A DNA stretch of 64,000 bases from Phlyctochytrium arcticum (taxonomy: Eukaryota > Chytridiomycota > Chytridiomycetes > Chytridiales > Chytridiaceae): the NCBI GenBank assembly GCA_025602905.1, contig JAHLKI010000001.1, forward strand, positions 372,001-436,000, in the 5' to 3' direction. The notes under the pieces were generated by a model. It saw nothing but the letters and a program-made list of their open reading frames with translations, searched no databases and was not told where the DNA came from. The translations under genes and the position numbers were made by a program. Shown one piece after another: positions 11,417-22,600 of the stretch (positions are counted from its first letter, which is position 1; the number at the start of each line of letters is the position of its first letter).

Positions 11417-12601
11417 ATGATGATGAGGATGATGGCAGATCCCATGCATCCCTACGCATCTACTCCATCTACTGCACTTGGCTCTACTACGACGACGATC
11501 CCACAACGCCCCAACCTGGACATGAAGACTGCTTCAAGGCTGATTGACCGGTTACTGAATGCTTTAGAGTGGGTCACCGTTTCGGCTGGTGTTGATCTGG
11601 AGGGCTTGGCGGCCAGTGCACCCAACATCATCTCTAATCCCGGGACGTGTCAATGGGGATTGACTGATGACTTGAATAACACGACTTCAACTGCTACGGC
11701 ATTCGAGGAGTTTTGTGATCTGGATGCATTGACGAGCACGACTACAACGACTACAACCGACAGTTTCTCCACCAGTCCTTTTGCGGCTCCGACCCCAATG
11801 ACGGCCGAATGGGATGCGATGCTCATGGACTTGGCTCTACCTGATGATACCCCGCTCAACACCAACGACCTCCCGACAACGGCGTTGACATGGCCAGGCA
11901 CGACCGAGGACCTGTTTTCGGCTGACCTGATGGGCTGGGAATCGGGATTCAGTTCAGTAGCAGAGTCGGATGGGGGGAGTAGTCGGAGGGCCAGTGTAGA
12001 CAGCTGTTTTGATACCACGGCGGATTTCGGGTCTGACCTAGATCCCATCTTTAGCGACAATGGTTCATCACCATCACCCCTTAAGATGAACGTCTCCACT
12101 GCTTCCAAACCCCGTCGTGCTAGTCGTCCACGCCGCTGCTCCACCATATCCTCATCCCAACAACAACAACCTTACTCCCGCACTCTCAAATCCCCCAAAT
12201 CCCATTTCTGCAGCTACCCAAACTGCCACCGCTCCTTTACCCGGAAATTCAACTTAACCTCCCACATCCAAGCCGCCCATTCCTCCGTCCGCCCTTTTAC
12301 GTGCCCAGACTGTCCCGCCACATTTGCCCGCAAGCACGATTTGCGCCGACATGGGGCTAGTCTGCATACCTGTGGACCGCATCGGTTCAAGTGCGCAGGG
12401 GAGGGATGTGGCATGACTTTTGCCCGGTCGGATGCGCTCAAACGGCATCTGGAGGTTGAAGAGCGACGGAGAGGTGGAGGGGGGGCTCACTGTGCTGCTA
12501 CTACTACCACCACTTCTGATGCTGATGCTGTTTGTAGTGAGGGAAAGGTTGCCGAGGCTGCCGAACAGGATGATTGGGCTGCCCTTCTTGAAGCCGTTTG
12601 A
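11417..12601 (+). CDS. C2H2 zinc-finger transcription factor (Crz1-like fingers)
   Basis: A single exon of 394 aa. The N-terminal two thirds is acidic and Ser/Thr-rich, including a Thr tract, as in activation regions. It is followed by the basic stretch KPRRASRPRRCST. Three C2H2 fingers follow at about residues 260-345: one starting CSYPNCHRSFTRKFNLTSH, one starting CPDCPATFARKHDLRRH, and one starting CAGEGCGMTFARSDALKRH. The finger series with FARKHDLRRH and FARSDALKRH resembles fungal Crz1 and related factors. Calcineurin control is not shown by the sequence, since I see no clear PxIxIT site. It would act in the nucleus. The exact orthologue is uncertain. Confidence 0.85.
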   Translation: MMMRMMADPMHPYASTPSTALGSTTTTIPQRPNLDMKTASRLIDRLLNALEWVTVSAGVDLEGLAASAPNIISNPGTCQWGLTDDLNNTTSTATAFEEFCDLDALTSTTTTTTTDSFSTSPFAAPTPMTAEWDAMLMDLALPDDTPLNTNDLPTTALTWPGTTEDLFSADLMGWESGFSSVAESDGGSSRRASVDSCFDTTADFGSDLDPIFSDNGSSPSPLKMNVSTASKPRRASRPRRCSTISSSQQQQPYSRTLKSPKSHFCSYPNCHRSFTRKFNLTSHIQAAHSSVRPFTCPDCPATFARKHDLRRHGASLHTCGPHRFKCAGEGCGMTFARSDALKRHLEVEERRRGGGGAHCAATTTTTSDADAVCSEGKVAEAAEQDDWAALLEAV

Positions 12602-12945
12602 GTATCTTTCACACTTGTAGAAATTTGTCATTGGACTCTTTCATAAATCATCATACAAATACATTTCCATTTGCCCATTACTTATGAGTTCAATGCGTTT
12701 CTCCTGCTCGTATGATACAGTACTTCCAGTCTTGAACTTACGCGTCGCCGCCGTCTCGCGTCTCGCGTTCAGTCTCGCGTTCGACCAATCGGCCCAAGCC
12801 ACGGAAAGCGCAATCTCCGCAAAGTACCCTTTTGATCTTTTGTTTATCGCCATGAAAAGGACTTTGGGAATGCTTCTTTTTTGCCAATCATAACCCATTT
12901 TTTTGGTGGAGAGGAGGACGACGGCGACAAAAGGTGGAGGACACC

Positions 12946-14555
12946 ATGAGTATTACTATCCTGCCTATGCGGCTGCAGCTGCTGACGCTGCCCCGCGAGA
13001 GTATGCCGTTCATTATGCACGCAATTGTCAAGAATCTCTACTTTCGACCGTAAGTTCTCCTCAACGGCAAAGTGCCATTAGTCTCATACTCATAAAACTC
13101 ACCATTCATGTATTCAACAGAAAAGATACATTCTTCTCCTACACGGAAAACTCACTCGAAGTCTCGATCGTGGCCGACGTGACAACAGTCGCGACCGATT
13201 TCCCAGCGCCCCAACAATGTCCGGGCCTAGTGGTCTGCCCGGACCCATTCCGGGCGTTGCAGATTGATATGGGGGTCGGATTGGATAATTCAGCACAGAG
13301 AATCAATGAGATTTCGGCTCCATTGGCCAAAGCGGGTGTCAGCATTTTTTACTTATCGACCTATCAGACCGACTACGTTTTTGTAAGTTCTGAAGGAGAG
13401 GGTTGAAGGAATTAGGAATTTATTTGATACGATTTGAAAAAGGTCAAGGAACGGCGAATGCCATTGGTGATTTCGACGCTACAAGCGAGCCATTTTGATT
13501 TTCTCGATCTCGAACTTTTTTACTTTGATCATTCCCCGCCCCACACCCCTCAATCCAGCAACGAATCTTCCAGATCCGTCTCATCCGCTATCCGACCCAC
13601 CCCCCTCACCGTCAATCCCCACCTTGTTCCCAATACCACAACCCACTCCCCATCCTCTGCCACGGATCCCCACCACCCCGACCAATTGGCCCTCCCCGAC
13701 CCCCCAGCCAACAAACTCAACAATGGCCGCTTCATTGCCAAAAAGACAGTGCCGGCATATACCCTTAGCTTGGTCGGCCTCAGCCGCGAATACATTGACT
13801 CGTGGGCAGTGTATTTGATTAAAATCATGTTTTATGCGGAAACGATATCCCCACCTAGAACCAACCGGCCCGGCAGTGCTCCCAATCCCTCCTATAAACC
13901 CCATTTTCCTACTCCGCCATCAACCAAGACTGGCTCAGATTCCGCTGCTGCTGGTGCTACTGCCGACTCGCCAGTCTCGTTACCCCCAACCTCACCCACC
14001 CCAATCTCCCCATCTCACAGCAACAAACCATCCCGGTTCTTTAGCTACACGGCCACCGAGGAAGGCATCTCGGTCGTGGCCGATGACTCGGTCCTTAACC
14101 ATTTCCCCGAACATTTTTTGAATATGAGCACGACCCCGCGACCCCTCAAATGCATCCAAATTGATTTGTCAGAGTATGGATTGGATCGCTATGGGATTGT
14201 TTATTCAATGGCTGATCCGCTGTCTCGAAGTGGAATCAATCTCCTATATATGAGTACCTACATGACGGCCAATATTCTGGTAAACAAGGCCCAACCCCGT
14301 CTTGCAATTTTTGGACATGATTTATTGACTCTTCGAATGTGATAGGTCAATGTCCAGGACTTGCCTCGAGCCATCCACCTTCTCGACGAAGCCGTTCAGC
14401 GTGAAGAAGAGGCATCCACGCGTGAACGAGAACGCGAACGCCAACAACAGCTAGAAAAACAACAGGAAGAAGCTTTACGCTCTCTATCCTATACCCTTCC
14501 ACCCATTACAGACGACACCGACACTGTACAGCTTGCTGCCACACCAACAGACTGA
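12946..14555 (+). CDS. CASTOR1-like ACT-domain protein (arginine sensor family)
   Basis: Four exons (12946-13049, 13121-13382, 13443-14279, 14346-14555) join in frame to 470 aa. Human CASTOR1 binds arginine and controls the GATOR2-mTORC1 pathway. Several blocks match in order: ITILPMRLQLLTLPRESMPF at the N-terminus, FFSYTENSLEVSIVAD, PLAKAGVSIFYLSTYQTDYV, VKERRMPLV, a second half with FFSYTATEEGISVVAD, and PLSRSGINLLYMSTYMTANI. The ligand-pocket-like STYQTD motif is kept. It is longer than the human protein because of a Ser/Pro/Thr-rich linker between the halves and a Glu/Gln-rich tail. Arginine sensing here is inferred from family resemblance only. Confidence 0.85.
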
Positions 14556-14848
14556 GTCCTTTAAGCTATTAGTTGCCCCGTCCACGACAACTCATACCCC
14601 GCTATTATCTAATGTTGTCCATATATATTTTGATTGTCGTCGCTTTTCCATTACGTTTTTGTTGGTTGGCTTTTTGGTATAGTGGAGATTGTACATAACT
14701 CGTTTAACTCTTTTTTTATTTTTATTCGTTACGCTTGGTATTTGGCTTTCATGGCCCCGGTATTTTGCTGTCTCGTTCCTCGTCTTGTCCCGCGACTCCC
14801 ACGCTCGACTGGCTCTAGATCGTGTTGTGCAGATCCAACTCCGCCAAG

Positions 14849-15404
14849 ATGACAATCTCCATACCTCAACCCCTCACACCCGCCATCACCCAATTCTCAG
14901 AGCACCTCTCAACCCTCGAAACGCAAGTCCATGCTCACCTAGCCCCATCACCCGATTTTGACGAGTCGCCAACAGGCGTTGTGGCCCGTCTTGACCGGTA
15001 AACCGTTCTTCTGTACCTCAACAACCATTCCAAACTCCTAAAACGAAACTACTAGATTGGAGTCTGACTTGGCAGACCTAAAAGCTCGGGCCGATCACAT
15101 CATCACCGCTAAAGAGGTATCTCAATTTTTTGTTTGTTTATCTTCTAAAGCATTTCATACACTGAGATTTTTCACAAACAGCAAGCGGCGATTGACCTCC
15201 ATGCGTTACTGGAGGAGAATGAGCAGTTACTGTTGACTGTTTCGGCGGGTGTTGAGATTGATGTAAGTTTGTTATGGGTTTTTGGAAATTTGGGGTTAAA
15301 AGTAATGACGTCTTTTTTTGAATGAATAGTCGGATGATGATGATGAGACTGCTGGGTCTTTAGAGCGGTTTGACCGGATTGCGAGGGATGTGGTGGATTC
15401 GTGA
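14849..15404 (+). CDS. Small coiled-coil protein, 121 aa, unknown
   Basis: Four exons (14849-14997, 15056-15116, 15182-15262, 15330-15404) all join in phase with GTAAAC/GTATCT/GTAAGT donors and AG acceptors, which strongly supports a real gene. The protein is largely helical: SEHLSTLETQVHAHL, then RLDRLESDLADLKARA and EQAAIDLHALLEENEQLLL, with an acidic tail. I do not recognise it with confidence. Its length and layout recall SKA2-type kinetochore proteins, but the residue match is weak, so that remains a guess. Confidence 0.65.
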
Positions 15405-15693
15405 GGGGAGGGACGGGCAGTAATGGGATGATAGGAAGCCCGGTTAACGGTTTGGGTTGTTCCGTAGATCGAAGTGATGAACGAACCCGTCATAACCAAA
15501 AGGGACATTGATCTCCAAGCAAAACAGGGAAATGGGATAGGCAGGTCCTATTCAAGCAAATTTAGGAAAGCAAGTACATAATCTATTGGGAGGGCTGTAT
15601 ATGAACGTGTGCAAGAACATGCATCAACGAGAATGAGTTGATAAAAGATAAAACTGTAACCATAAGAAAACAAAGTAAACTAAAAAACAATAT
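15405..15693. other. Short spacer between convergent genes
   Basis: It separates the 3' ends of the coiled-coil gene (+) and the NADH dehydrogenase gene (-) and is A-rich near 15650. I see no gene. Confidence 0.5.
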
Positions 15694-17655
15694 CTACAGT
15701 TTGGATAAATCTCGTCCAAAGACTTTACTCTTTATCCAGTCTACGGCAAGCAGCGCTCGTGTCCGGGCCGAGACCTGCTTGGCCAAATACGCAGCCCTCC
15801 ACACCAAAAAGACGCCAAAGCCCTGATTCGTACTTCCCGTTCCCCAATCTATGACGGCCGAGCTGTCACCGACATACGAGAAGGAGCCCAGATGTTTATA
15901 CGAGAACGGTTTTAGGGCGTTTTCGGCCATGGGGCGGTTGGGGAGTGGGGTGAATGCCAACGCGTTGAGTTTGCGGGCAATGTATTCTCCCTGTTGGCGG
16001 GCTACCTGGGCTGTAGCCGGTAAAGAAGTTAATTTCTTGTGCACGTCGTCTAAAAGGCTGGATAATTCGTGAATGTCCAATGTATGGTTTTTGTCGAAAT
16101 CGTAGAGATCAAAGAGGGCGGCAAGTTTGGTGAGGTGGATGGCGGTTTGCGGGTGTCGGTCAATAATGGAAGATACGACAGATTGGAACTGGTTGTAGGT
16201 TAATTGCTCGCACCCGAGCTTCTTGAATTGCTCCTTGACCATTTCCAACATGTGCGGGTTTTCGACAGTAGCGCAGTCACCAATGGCGTAAACGTCGGGA
16301 TCGCCTTTCAGACGGAGACGAGAGTCGACTTCCAATGCCCGTGTATTCTCCTGGGTGGCCGCCAGCTTTTTAACCAACCGTTCAGTGATTTCGCGCATGC
16401 CGATTCCGGTAGACCAGAGACAGATCCCGAAAGGAATATCAAATGTATCCTGCTCGCCCTCTTTAACGTGCTTTTTGCGATATGTAATAGAATTAGAGTT
16501 GACACCCATCACCCGGGCGTTGGTAATGACTTCAATGTTTTGAGATTTGAATTTCTTTTCGGCGTACTCTGCAATGGCCAGAGAAAACATATTGAGAATG
16601 TGATCGCCCGACTGGATAATGGTTAGTCGGACGTCGTGATGGGTGAGTTCGGGGAAATAGGTTTGTAGATCTTGTTTGCAAAAGTCATTCAGTTCCGAAG
16701 CAAATTCCACACCTGTGGGGCCGCCCCCCGCAATAACAAAGCTCAGCAGTCGTTTACGTTCGGATTCGGACGTGGTTGGTAGCGCCGCGAGCTCAAAGTT
16801 GGTCATGATTTCCGCGCGGAGTTTGCGGGCATCTGCAATCGTTTTGAGAAATCGGGCATTTTCTTGAACGCCAGGAACACCCAATGTCGCGTTTTGCGCA
16901 CCAACGGCAACGACCAATATGTCATAGGGTATGAGAAAGTGCTTGCCGTCCGGGCCAACTATTTCGACCACCTTTTCGTTTAAGTGGACATCGTAGGATT
17001 CGCCCTGACAGTAGTGCGACCGTGATGGGATGCAGATTTTGCGGATACTTTCTATAAGACTGCGTGCTTCTACCGTGCCGGTTGTCGCCTCGGGGAGTAA
17101 AGGAGTAAACAAAAAGTAATTGGTGGGCGAGACGACGACCGTGTAGTAGCCGTTGGCCTTGAGATCCTTGATTACACTTGTAGCGCCCCACCCTGAGCCT
17201 AATACGACAAGACGAGGTTTGCCCACATCAGCAGTATCATCGCCAAAGAGCGTGACAACAGGAAGCTCCTTGCCGTTAATCACCATCGATGTAGGGTATG
17301 TCTTGTCTACCAATGGGGATGAACCGGTTCGGCTCAGTTCGGCAGGAGACTCGACAGCATCCGCCACCAAGAGGGTACTGGTTGCAGCTAGAACACAAGA
17401 GGCCCCGACTATCGATGCGGCAAAGCTGCCGAGCTGGACTTTGTCCCATCCTTTCGGATCTTGCGAACCGTTTCCTTTGCCTGTCGTCGGCGGGGATGCA
17501 AGATCTGAGCTGGGGGTGGTTGACATCAACTTGGAAAAAGTCCGGGAACTCAATGAAGGAGACGCATGGGCTGGGTATATTCTTGTCAAGGCATGATTCC
17601 GTACAAAGGAGAATGAGGTTGCCGCTCGTCGGCTCAGGATGGGAATCGTCGGCAT
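15694..17655 (-). CDS. Alternative NADH:ubiquinone oxidoreductase with EF-hand
   Basis: A single exon of 653 aa from the first ATG at 17655; the frame is open further upstream but has no ATG there. This single-chain flavoenzyme passes electrons from NADH to ubiquinone without pumping protons. The N-terminus (MPTIPILSRRAATSFSFVRN) is a typical mitochondrial presequence, followed by a hydrophobic span starting FAASIVGASCVLAATSTLL. The FAD-binding LVVLGSGWGATS, the NADH-binding FVIAGGGPTGVEFASEL and YAIGDCA are present. An EF-hand (DLYDFDKNHTLDIHELSSLL) lies about 150 residues from the end, as in calcium-regulated external enzymes (fungal NDE1, plant NDB). The membrane-binding C-terminal region is complete. 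Its 5' side faces the provirus. Confidence 0.93.
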   Translation of the reverse strand: MPTIPILSRRAATSFSFVRNHALTRIYPAHASPSLSSRTFSKLMSTTPSSDLASPPTTGKGNGSQDPKGWDKVQLGSFAASIVGASCVLAATSTLLVADAVESPAELSRTGSSPLVDKTYPTSMVINGKELPVVTLFGDDTADVGKPRLVVLGSGWGATSVIKDLKANGYYTVVVSPTNYFLFTPLLPEATTGTVEARSLIESIRKICIPSRSHYCQGESYDVHLNEKVVEIVGPDGKHFLIPYDILVVAVGAQNATLGVPGVQENARFLKTIADARKLRAEIMTNFELAALPTTSESERKRLLSFVIAGGGPTGVEFASELNDFCKQDLQTYFPELTHHDVRLTIIQSGDHILNMFSLAIAEYAEKKFKSQNIEVITNARVMGVNSNSITYRKKHVKEGEQDTFDIPFGICLWSTGIGMREITERLVKKLAATQENTRALEVDSRLRLKGDPDVYAIGDCATVENPHMLEMVKEQFKKLGCEQLTYNQFQSVVSSIIDRHPQTAIHLTKLAALFDLYDFDKNHTLDIHELSSLLDDVHKKLTSLPATAQVARQQGEYIARKLNALAFTPLPNRPMAENALKPFSYKHLGSFSYVGDSSAVIDWGTGSTNQGFGVFLVWRAAYLAKQVSARTRALLAVDWIKSKVFGRDLSKL

Positions 17656-17912
17656 CTTGTTCCGTTGCTTTGGCAATGATACGCTAAGGATCTTCAAGGG
17701 AACGGCAGCACCGGTGGTCCAAGTTTATGAGTGTTCCTTTGATGCCCAAGAACAAGATGTGTGGATGAGTATAAATGTCCTGGATCTTGCAAGATTTGGT
17801 TATGGTCGTCTGGTCGTCGTCTGGATCGTCGTCGCCGTTTTGCGGGTGACATCAATCGATTTGTCCTTTCTGAGTGAGATGAAATTATTGTGTTGAAATT
17901 TGACTCCGATTC

Positions 17913-17918
17913 TCCAGC
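17913..17918 (+). repeat. Target-site duplication, left (TCCAGC)
   Basis: TCCAGC directly precedes the element's first base and recurs directly after its last base at 39005-39010. Six bp is the length expected for Polinton/Maverick integrases. Confidence 0.93.
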
Positions 17919-17973
17919 AGTGAGTCTGGGGAAGCCTTCACTTTGAGCCCTATGGTTACTAATTAAGTTTCCG

Positions 17974-17984
17974 GGATTCGAACC
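17974..17984 (-). promoter_or_regulatory. Pol III B-box-like motif in the left inverted repeat
   Basis: The minus strand reads GGTTCGAATCC, the exact B-box consensus of tRNA genes. GTTCGAATCC recurs on the plus strand at 18308 and 18350, and a decayed copy lies at about 18205. I find no full tRNA fold around them. Function is unknown; it could be chance, a tRNA relic or a pol III factor site. Confidence 0.35.
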
Positions 17985-18149
17985 TGGTCGGCTGGATCCA
18001 GCGAGTTGTCTCGTGACAAACGGCTCATTTGTGGGGTCAGGTGGACTGCAATTCGAGGATGTTCGGGTGGATTCAGCGAGTGACCATCCCGACCCTTAGG
18101 TCGCCTTCGTGGTCATCCCGTCGCCGCGTAGCAAGTTGCAGACGAGACG

Positions 18150-18224
18150 AGTGAGTCTAGGGAAGCCCTCACTTTGAGCCCTATGGTTACTAATTAAGTT
18201 TCCGGGATTCGAAGCTGTTCGGCG
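18150..18224 (+). repeat. Internal second copy of the left element terminus
   Basis: From AGTGAGTCTAGGGAAGCC through CCCTATGGTTACTAATTAAG this repeats the outer end (17919 onward) with few changes. The right inverted repeat lacks it. It looks like slippage or a nested-end event during protein-primed replication or integration. Confidence 0.8.
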
Positions 18225-18536
18225 ATGTTCGGGTGGATTCAGCGAGTCATCATCCCGGCCGTCGTCGTCGCGTAGCAAGGTATCTTTCCTGGATACCAGG
18301 CGCCATCGTTCGAATCCAACTACTATCTTTCCTGACCAGAGGCGCCATCGTTCGAATCCAACTACTATCTTTCCTGGATTCAAAGACGAGCAGTAGCAAG
18401 TTGCATTTATGACGCGCAGCGACATTTATGGTGTAATATATAAGATACATCAATGTGTGCTTAATAGAAACTACGCTTGTCCTTCTTGCTCCTGCAACGG
18501 AGGCATTTTCAGGCAAAATTGATGGAAACCGATGGA

Positions 18537-19569
18537 TCAGTCTTCGCGTGAAGTCGCACCGTAGGGTAGCTTTTTCTTGGGAACTCGCTTGCTAGTTGGT
18601 AACATAACGGATATATCTCGTAGCCGTTCGTTCTCTCGCTCCCCAGCAGGCATTTTCTGAGTCTCTACGACAACTTGAAGTTCAGACTCTTTATAGCTGC
18701 GACGATTTTCCATCCCATCCTTACCGGTAACGAAATATCTGTTACCCTTCTTACTCGTAACTGAATATAGACCTTTGGTAAAGCGAGCCTCATAACCTTT
18801 TGTGAACTTGTTCCTGTTGAGAAGCAACCGCACTTTGGTACCTACTTCTATCCCCTTGAACTTGGGTTCTTTTTGTGCAACTGGTTCTTGTGTGCCATTG
18901 ACGATATCTACTGGTCTCCGTTGCGTTGTTCCGTGTATTGACTTGTTCAATCCTGATGCGATCTCGCTGATTACATTCATCCAGTTGTTGTGGCCAGTCG
19001 CTGTTGCATACTTGAATAGAATCGTTTTCAAAGTCCGGTTGGCTCGTTCAATGATACCTATGTTCATGATCTCCCGCGGTATTGGTACGTTGCTGAATAT
19101 GCTCTTTCTTTAACAACTTGGTCATATTTGCATTCAGAAACTCTGTCCCATTGTCGGTAGTGAGAACAGACGGTGATCGTTCTTTGAATATTTTCGCGAA
19201 CGCAGCTGCCACATCCTTCCCTTTCTTGTTTTTTAGACCAACAGCCCAAAAATAGCGCGAATAAATGTCAACAATGGTAAGAATGTATCGAAACCCATTA
19301 TTTTCGCTGACTAGCTTTGGTAGTTCGATTAGGTCGGCCTGCCATTCTGCATCAGTTCCAGATGCAACAATGTGGCGGAATAGCTTCTTTCGCTGTACGG
19401 CCTTATGGACTTGTGCGGTTTCCTGTTTCGCAACGAAAAGCGCGACTTCTTTGAGCGAAATATCTGCGTCCGGATAGAGTCGCCTTATGTGACCTAAGAC
19501 CCTTGGACCGCTTTGGTATCCTGTCGCTGGATTGTAGAAAACGCTGGAGATGATCTTTTCATTTGACAT
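18537..19569 (-). CDS. Retroviral-type (DDE) integrase, interrupted
   Basis: The first frame, 19569-19048, starts at ATG with FYNPATGYQSGPRVLGHIRR and holds the first two catalytic Asp residues, in EWQADLIELPKL and LTTDNGTEF. The second frame, 19067-18537, has the catalytic Glu in NIGIIERANRTLK and an SH3-like C-terminal region (KVRLLLNRNKFTKGYEARFT). The frames overlap, and a +1 phase change near 19060-19090 separates the second Asp from the Glu, so neither part alone is an enzyme. The fold and the order of blocks match Polinton integrases. I see no chromodomain. It would insert the element and make the 6-bp target duplication. Decay, sequence error or a translational shift are all possible. 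Confidence 0.88.
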
Positions 19570-19687
19570 AGCGCAACTTCCTTACATATATGCCAATATA
19601 AAAATTTGACCACCTGCACATCAGAAATCATTTCTCCGCTCATCTCCATTGTATCATTATATGACAACCGTAAGAGACCCAATCGAC

Positions 19688-22600
19688 CTAATAGAGTGTT
19701 TGGTACAAGAGACATATCACTATATTGGACCCAGTTGGGATACTGAGGCTTCCCATCAATGGCGCCACAATTGTCCAAGAAATGTTTGTTCCTGCTGCGA
19801 CATATCCTATCCATGTCAAAGGAGCCGCTTCCCCTCTATTTGTAGTTAGAACAGCATTCTGGGTAACGTTAAAAAGATACTGGGCTTGTGGAGATGCGCC
19901 ATTAAATAAAACTGATGCCGTTATAGAGTACACGCCAGTTAAAGGTACAGCGGAAATGTAGAATGTGCCGGCTTGAACATTGGCCCTGGTAGACCACGTT
20001 CCAACACTTAAAGGCGATTGCTGATTGTTGGCTGATATACTACCTGCTGTTTGGCAAACCGAAGAAAAGTAACGGTGTCCTATCTTCATGAGTTCGGTGC
20101 AAGCGATAGTTTTTGCTATTTGGGCGCCTCCATTTACAACCAATGCTCCTGTCATTTGGCCTGTAGTATCGCTGGTGTTATTAGCCTTCAGTGTATTACA
20201 AACCAATTCCCCAGTCATCAGGTTGGGCAAATTAGGTGCTCCGCTCGACAAACTTGTGAGGTTAGCATGCAGTGGTTGCTTGTTTGCCAATGTTGTAGTG
20301 AGACTGCTCCCTGCGAGAAAGATATCAGATCCGACATACAGAGATTTTGCAATAGCCACTCCCCCACGCACCTGCAACGCACCATTTGTTGTCGAACTTG
20401 AATCGGTTGTAGCGTAGACGAAAGTTTGTCCATTGCCACAAATTCCATTGCAACACTCGTCCCTCCATAGAACTTAAACGAATTGCCATCAGTATTCTGT
20501 GGAATGGAAAGCCACATAGTGTAATCGGCCATTCCAATAGCGTAATCTGCGATTGTAGACGTTATAGCCGGGTACAGAATAATCTTACTGCCGGGTGATC
20601 GTGTAGAAAGAGTTGATGGTGCTATCCCACTTGTACCAAAGAGTAGTAATGGACTCGCTTGAGATAACCCTGTGAGAAGACTGCTCAAAGGCTGCCGGGA
20701 GGACAGGTCTACTTTACTGGCAGGTAAGATGCCACTTACATCTGATGATGCAAGATCGACGACCGATTTGTTTGAAAGTGAACCAAGTTGACCTAATCGC
20801 GTCTCAATGGGAGATATGCGGTTGTTGAAGTCGGTACTTAAAACGTACAAAGGAGTATTCACAAGCCTTGCAAAGTCTAGATTTCCTACGGTATCAGCGC
20901 TAGATAAATCCACAGATGCCTTGAGCGACAAAGCTCCAAAAGCTGGCTTGCCCGTAACATTAGTCCAGTCAATCTGACCACTGGAAGCGATACTCGAAAG
21001 GCCTAGCGTTGTCTTGATTTGCGAAGCATTTGAACTAGTAATCAATGGTTGTAACGTGGACACATCAACTTTGCTAATCGGGAGAACTCCAGTAACATCG
21101 GTGCTCGATAAGTCAATAGTGTCTTTGTTACTCAATGCTTTCAATTGCGATAACCTTGTTTCGATTGGCGTGAACTTGTTATCAATAACAACTTGTCGAG
21201 AATTGTAAGTCGTGAGCAATGTATAACTCGACAACGGGATAGCAGCGATCAGTGTGTTGACAAAAGCCTCGGTAGCGACCTTTTGCCCCTTGGTAAGTAT
21301 ATCGTCACTGGCATAGATCTTCTTGGTTGTTGAGATACCGGTCGAATTGATGCGTAAACACTCTTGTAAAGTTCCGCTTGAACCTGTTGATGAAGACAAT
21401 ATGAGTGACGATCCATAGTTTCCATCGTCCAAAACACTTATCTGGCTTGAGACTCTTGAATTGAAAGGCGCAAACTGGATGTATTCCGTTGCATTGGAAT
21501 TCTGAACCAGCGAAAGGTTATCCAATCTTTTCTCTGTTCCAAATCCGCCCGAGTATCCATACACAGCGAACAGAATATTTGTGATAGCTGGCACATTAGT
21601 CAATCCGTTTGTGTGGCTCGTAACCAGTGTTCCATTCACATAGACTTCCAGCTTGTCGTAACTTAGGGTTAGGCGCACGGTCGCCCACGTATCTCGAGGT
21701 AAAGAGGGTCCAACTTCTTTGATGGATGAGTCTGGAGCGGTTATCCGTGTGTAGTTGAAATAACCGGAAAACCAAACATTCCATCCTTGACAGAGCAGCT
21801 GAATCCCTTCATCTTGGCGGAACGAAGAATAGAACAGATCGGCCTGAACGGTCCAGTACCTAGACAATGAGGGGACGGTGTAAGAGATCGAACCGTTTGA
21901 GTGTGTTTGATTGCTAGCTTGCAAGACAACCCACTTGTTGGCGCTGTCATATACAGCATTTCCCGACAATGTTCCAGTTGGGGTTGTGGTAAATGTTTCA
22001 TTTAGGACGGTTGTCGAGACGTTATCAACACCTGAAAACGTTAAAGAATGAGTGATGTTGCTTTGTTTCGCTGCTGATGCAGTGTCTAAAACCGTTTGTC
22101 GACTGTCGTAAACACTTTGCGAAACTTTTCCCGCAATCGAGGAAGTGATGCTGGAGAGATCTGTGGTTCGATTCAAATATAGCGACAAGTCGGGCGCCCC
22201 GGAGAGTAGTGAATAGGGTAGCTTGTTGGTAGTCGTTATCAGATCTTGCTTCAAACTAAGATTCGGAATGTTCGATAGCAGGGAATAGTCTAGACGATTT
22301 GATGTTGAGATAATGTTTTGTTTTGTGGCAATTGATGTATTGATACTACTGAGGTCAGTGTTCCGATTAAGATATACAGAAAAATCGGGGCTTCCACTGA
22401 TGACTCCATAGGGAATCGGATTAAGACTCGTTATTTTTGTTTGGTAATTATTGGCGACGTTAGCTTCAATGTCTGAGGTAACCGCTTCAAGATAGTCAAG
22501 TTTTTCCACTATAGGATCAAGACTATCAACTGTTCTTGGGACAATGATCTCGCTATCATAGCGGCGTAATATATCAAGATTGACTGCTTGCTGGCTATAC

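Larger units (their letters stand above)
17919..18490 (+). repeat. Left terminal inverted repeat
   Basis: It matches the reverse complement of 38524-39004 from the outer AGTGAGTCTGGGGAAGCC inwards to TAGAAACTACGCTTGTCC. The left copy is longer. It holds a second copy of its own outer 70 bp at about 18150-18224, and two tandem units around 18282-18365 where the right end has one. Confidence 0.92.

Noticed and set aside
17697..17697. Start of the NADH dehydrogenase at 17697
   Set aside because: That codon is TTG; the first ATG is at 17655 and begins a good mitochondrial presequence.
18537..19569. Gypsy or Ty3 retrotransposon integrase
   Set aside because: No reverse transcriptase, gag or LTR is present; the N-terminal and C-terminal blocks fit Polinton integrases, and the gene lies inside the long inverted repeats.
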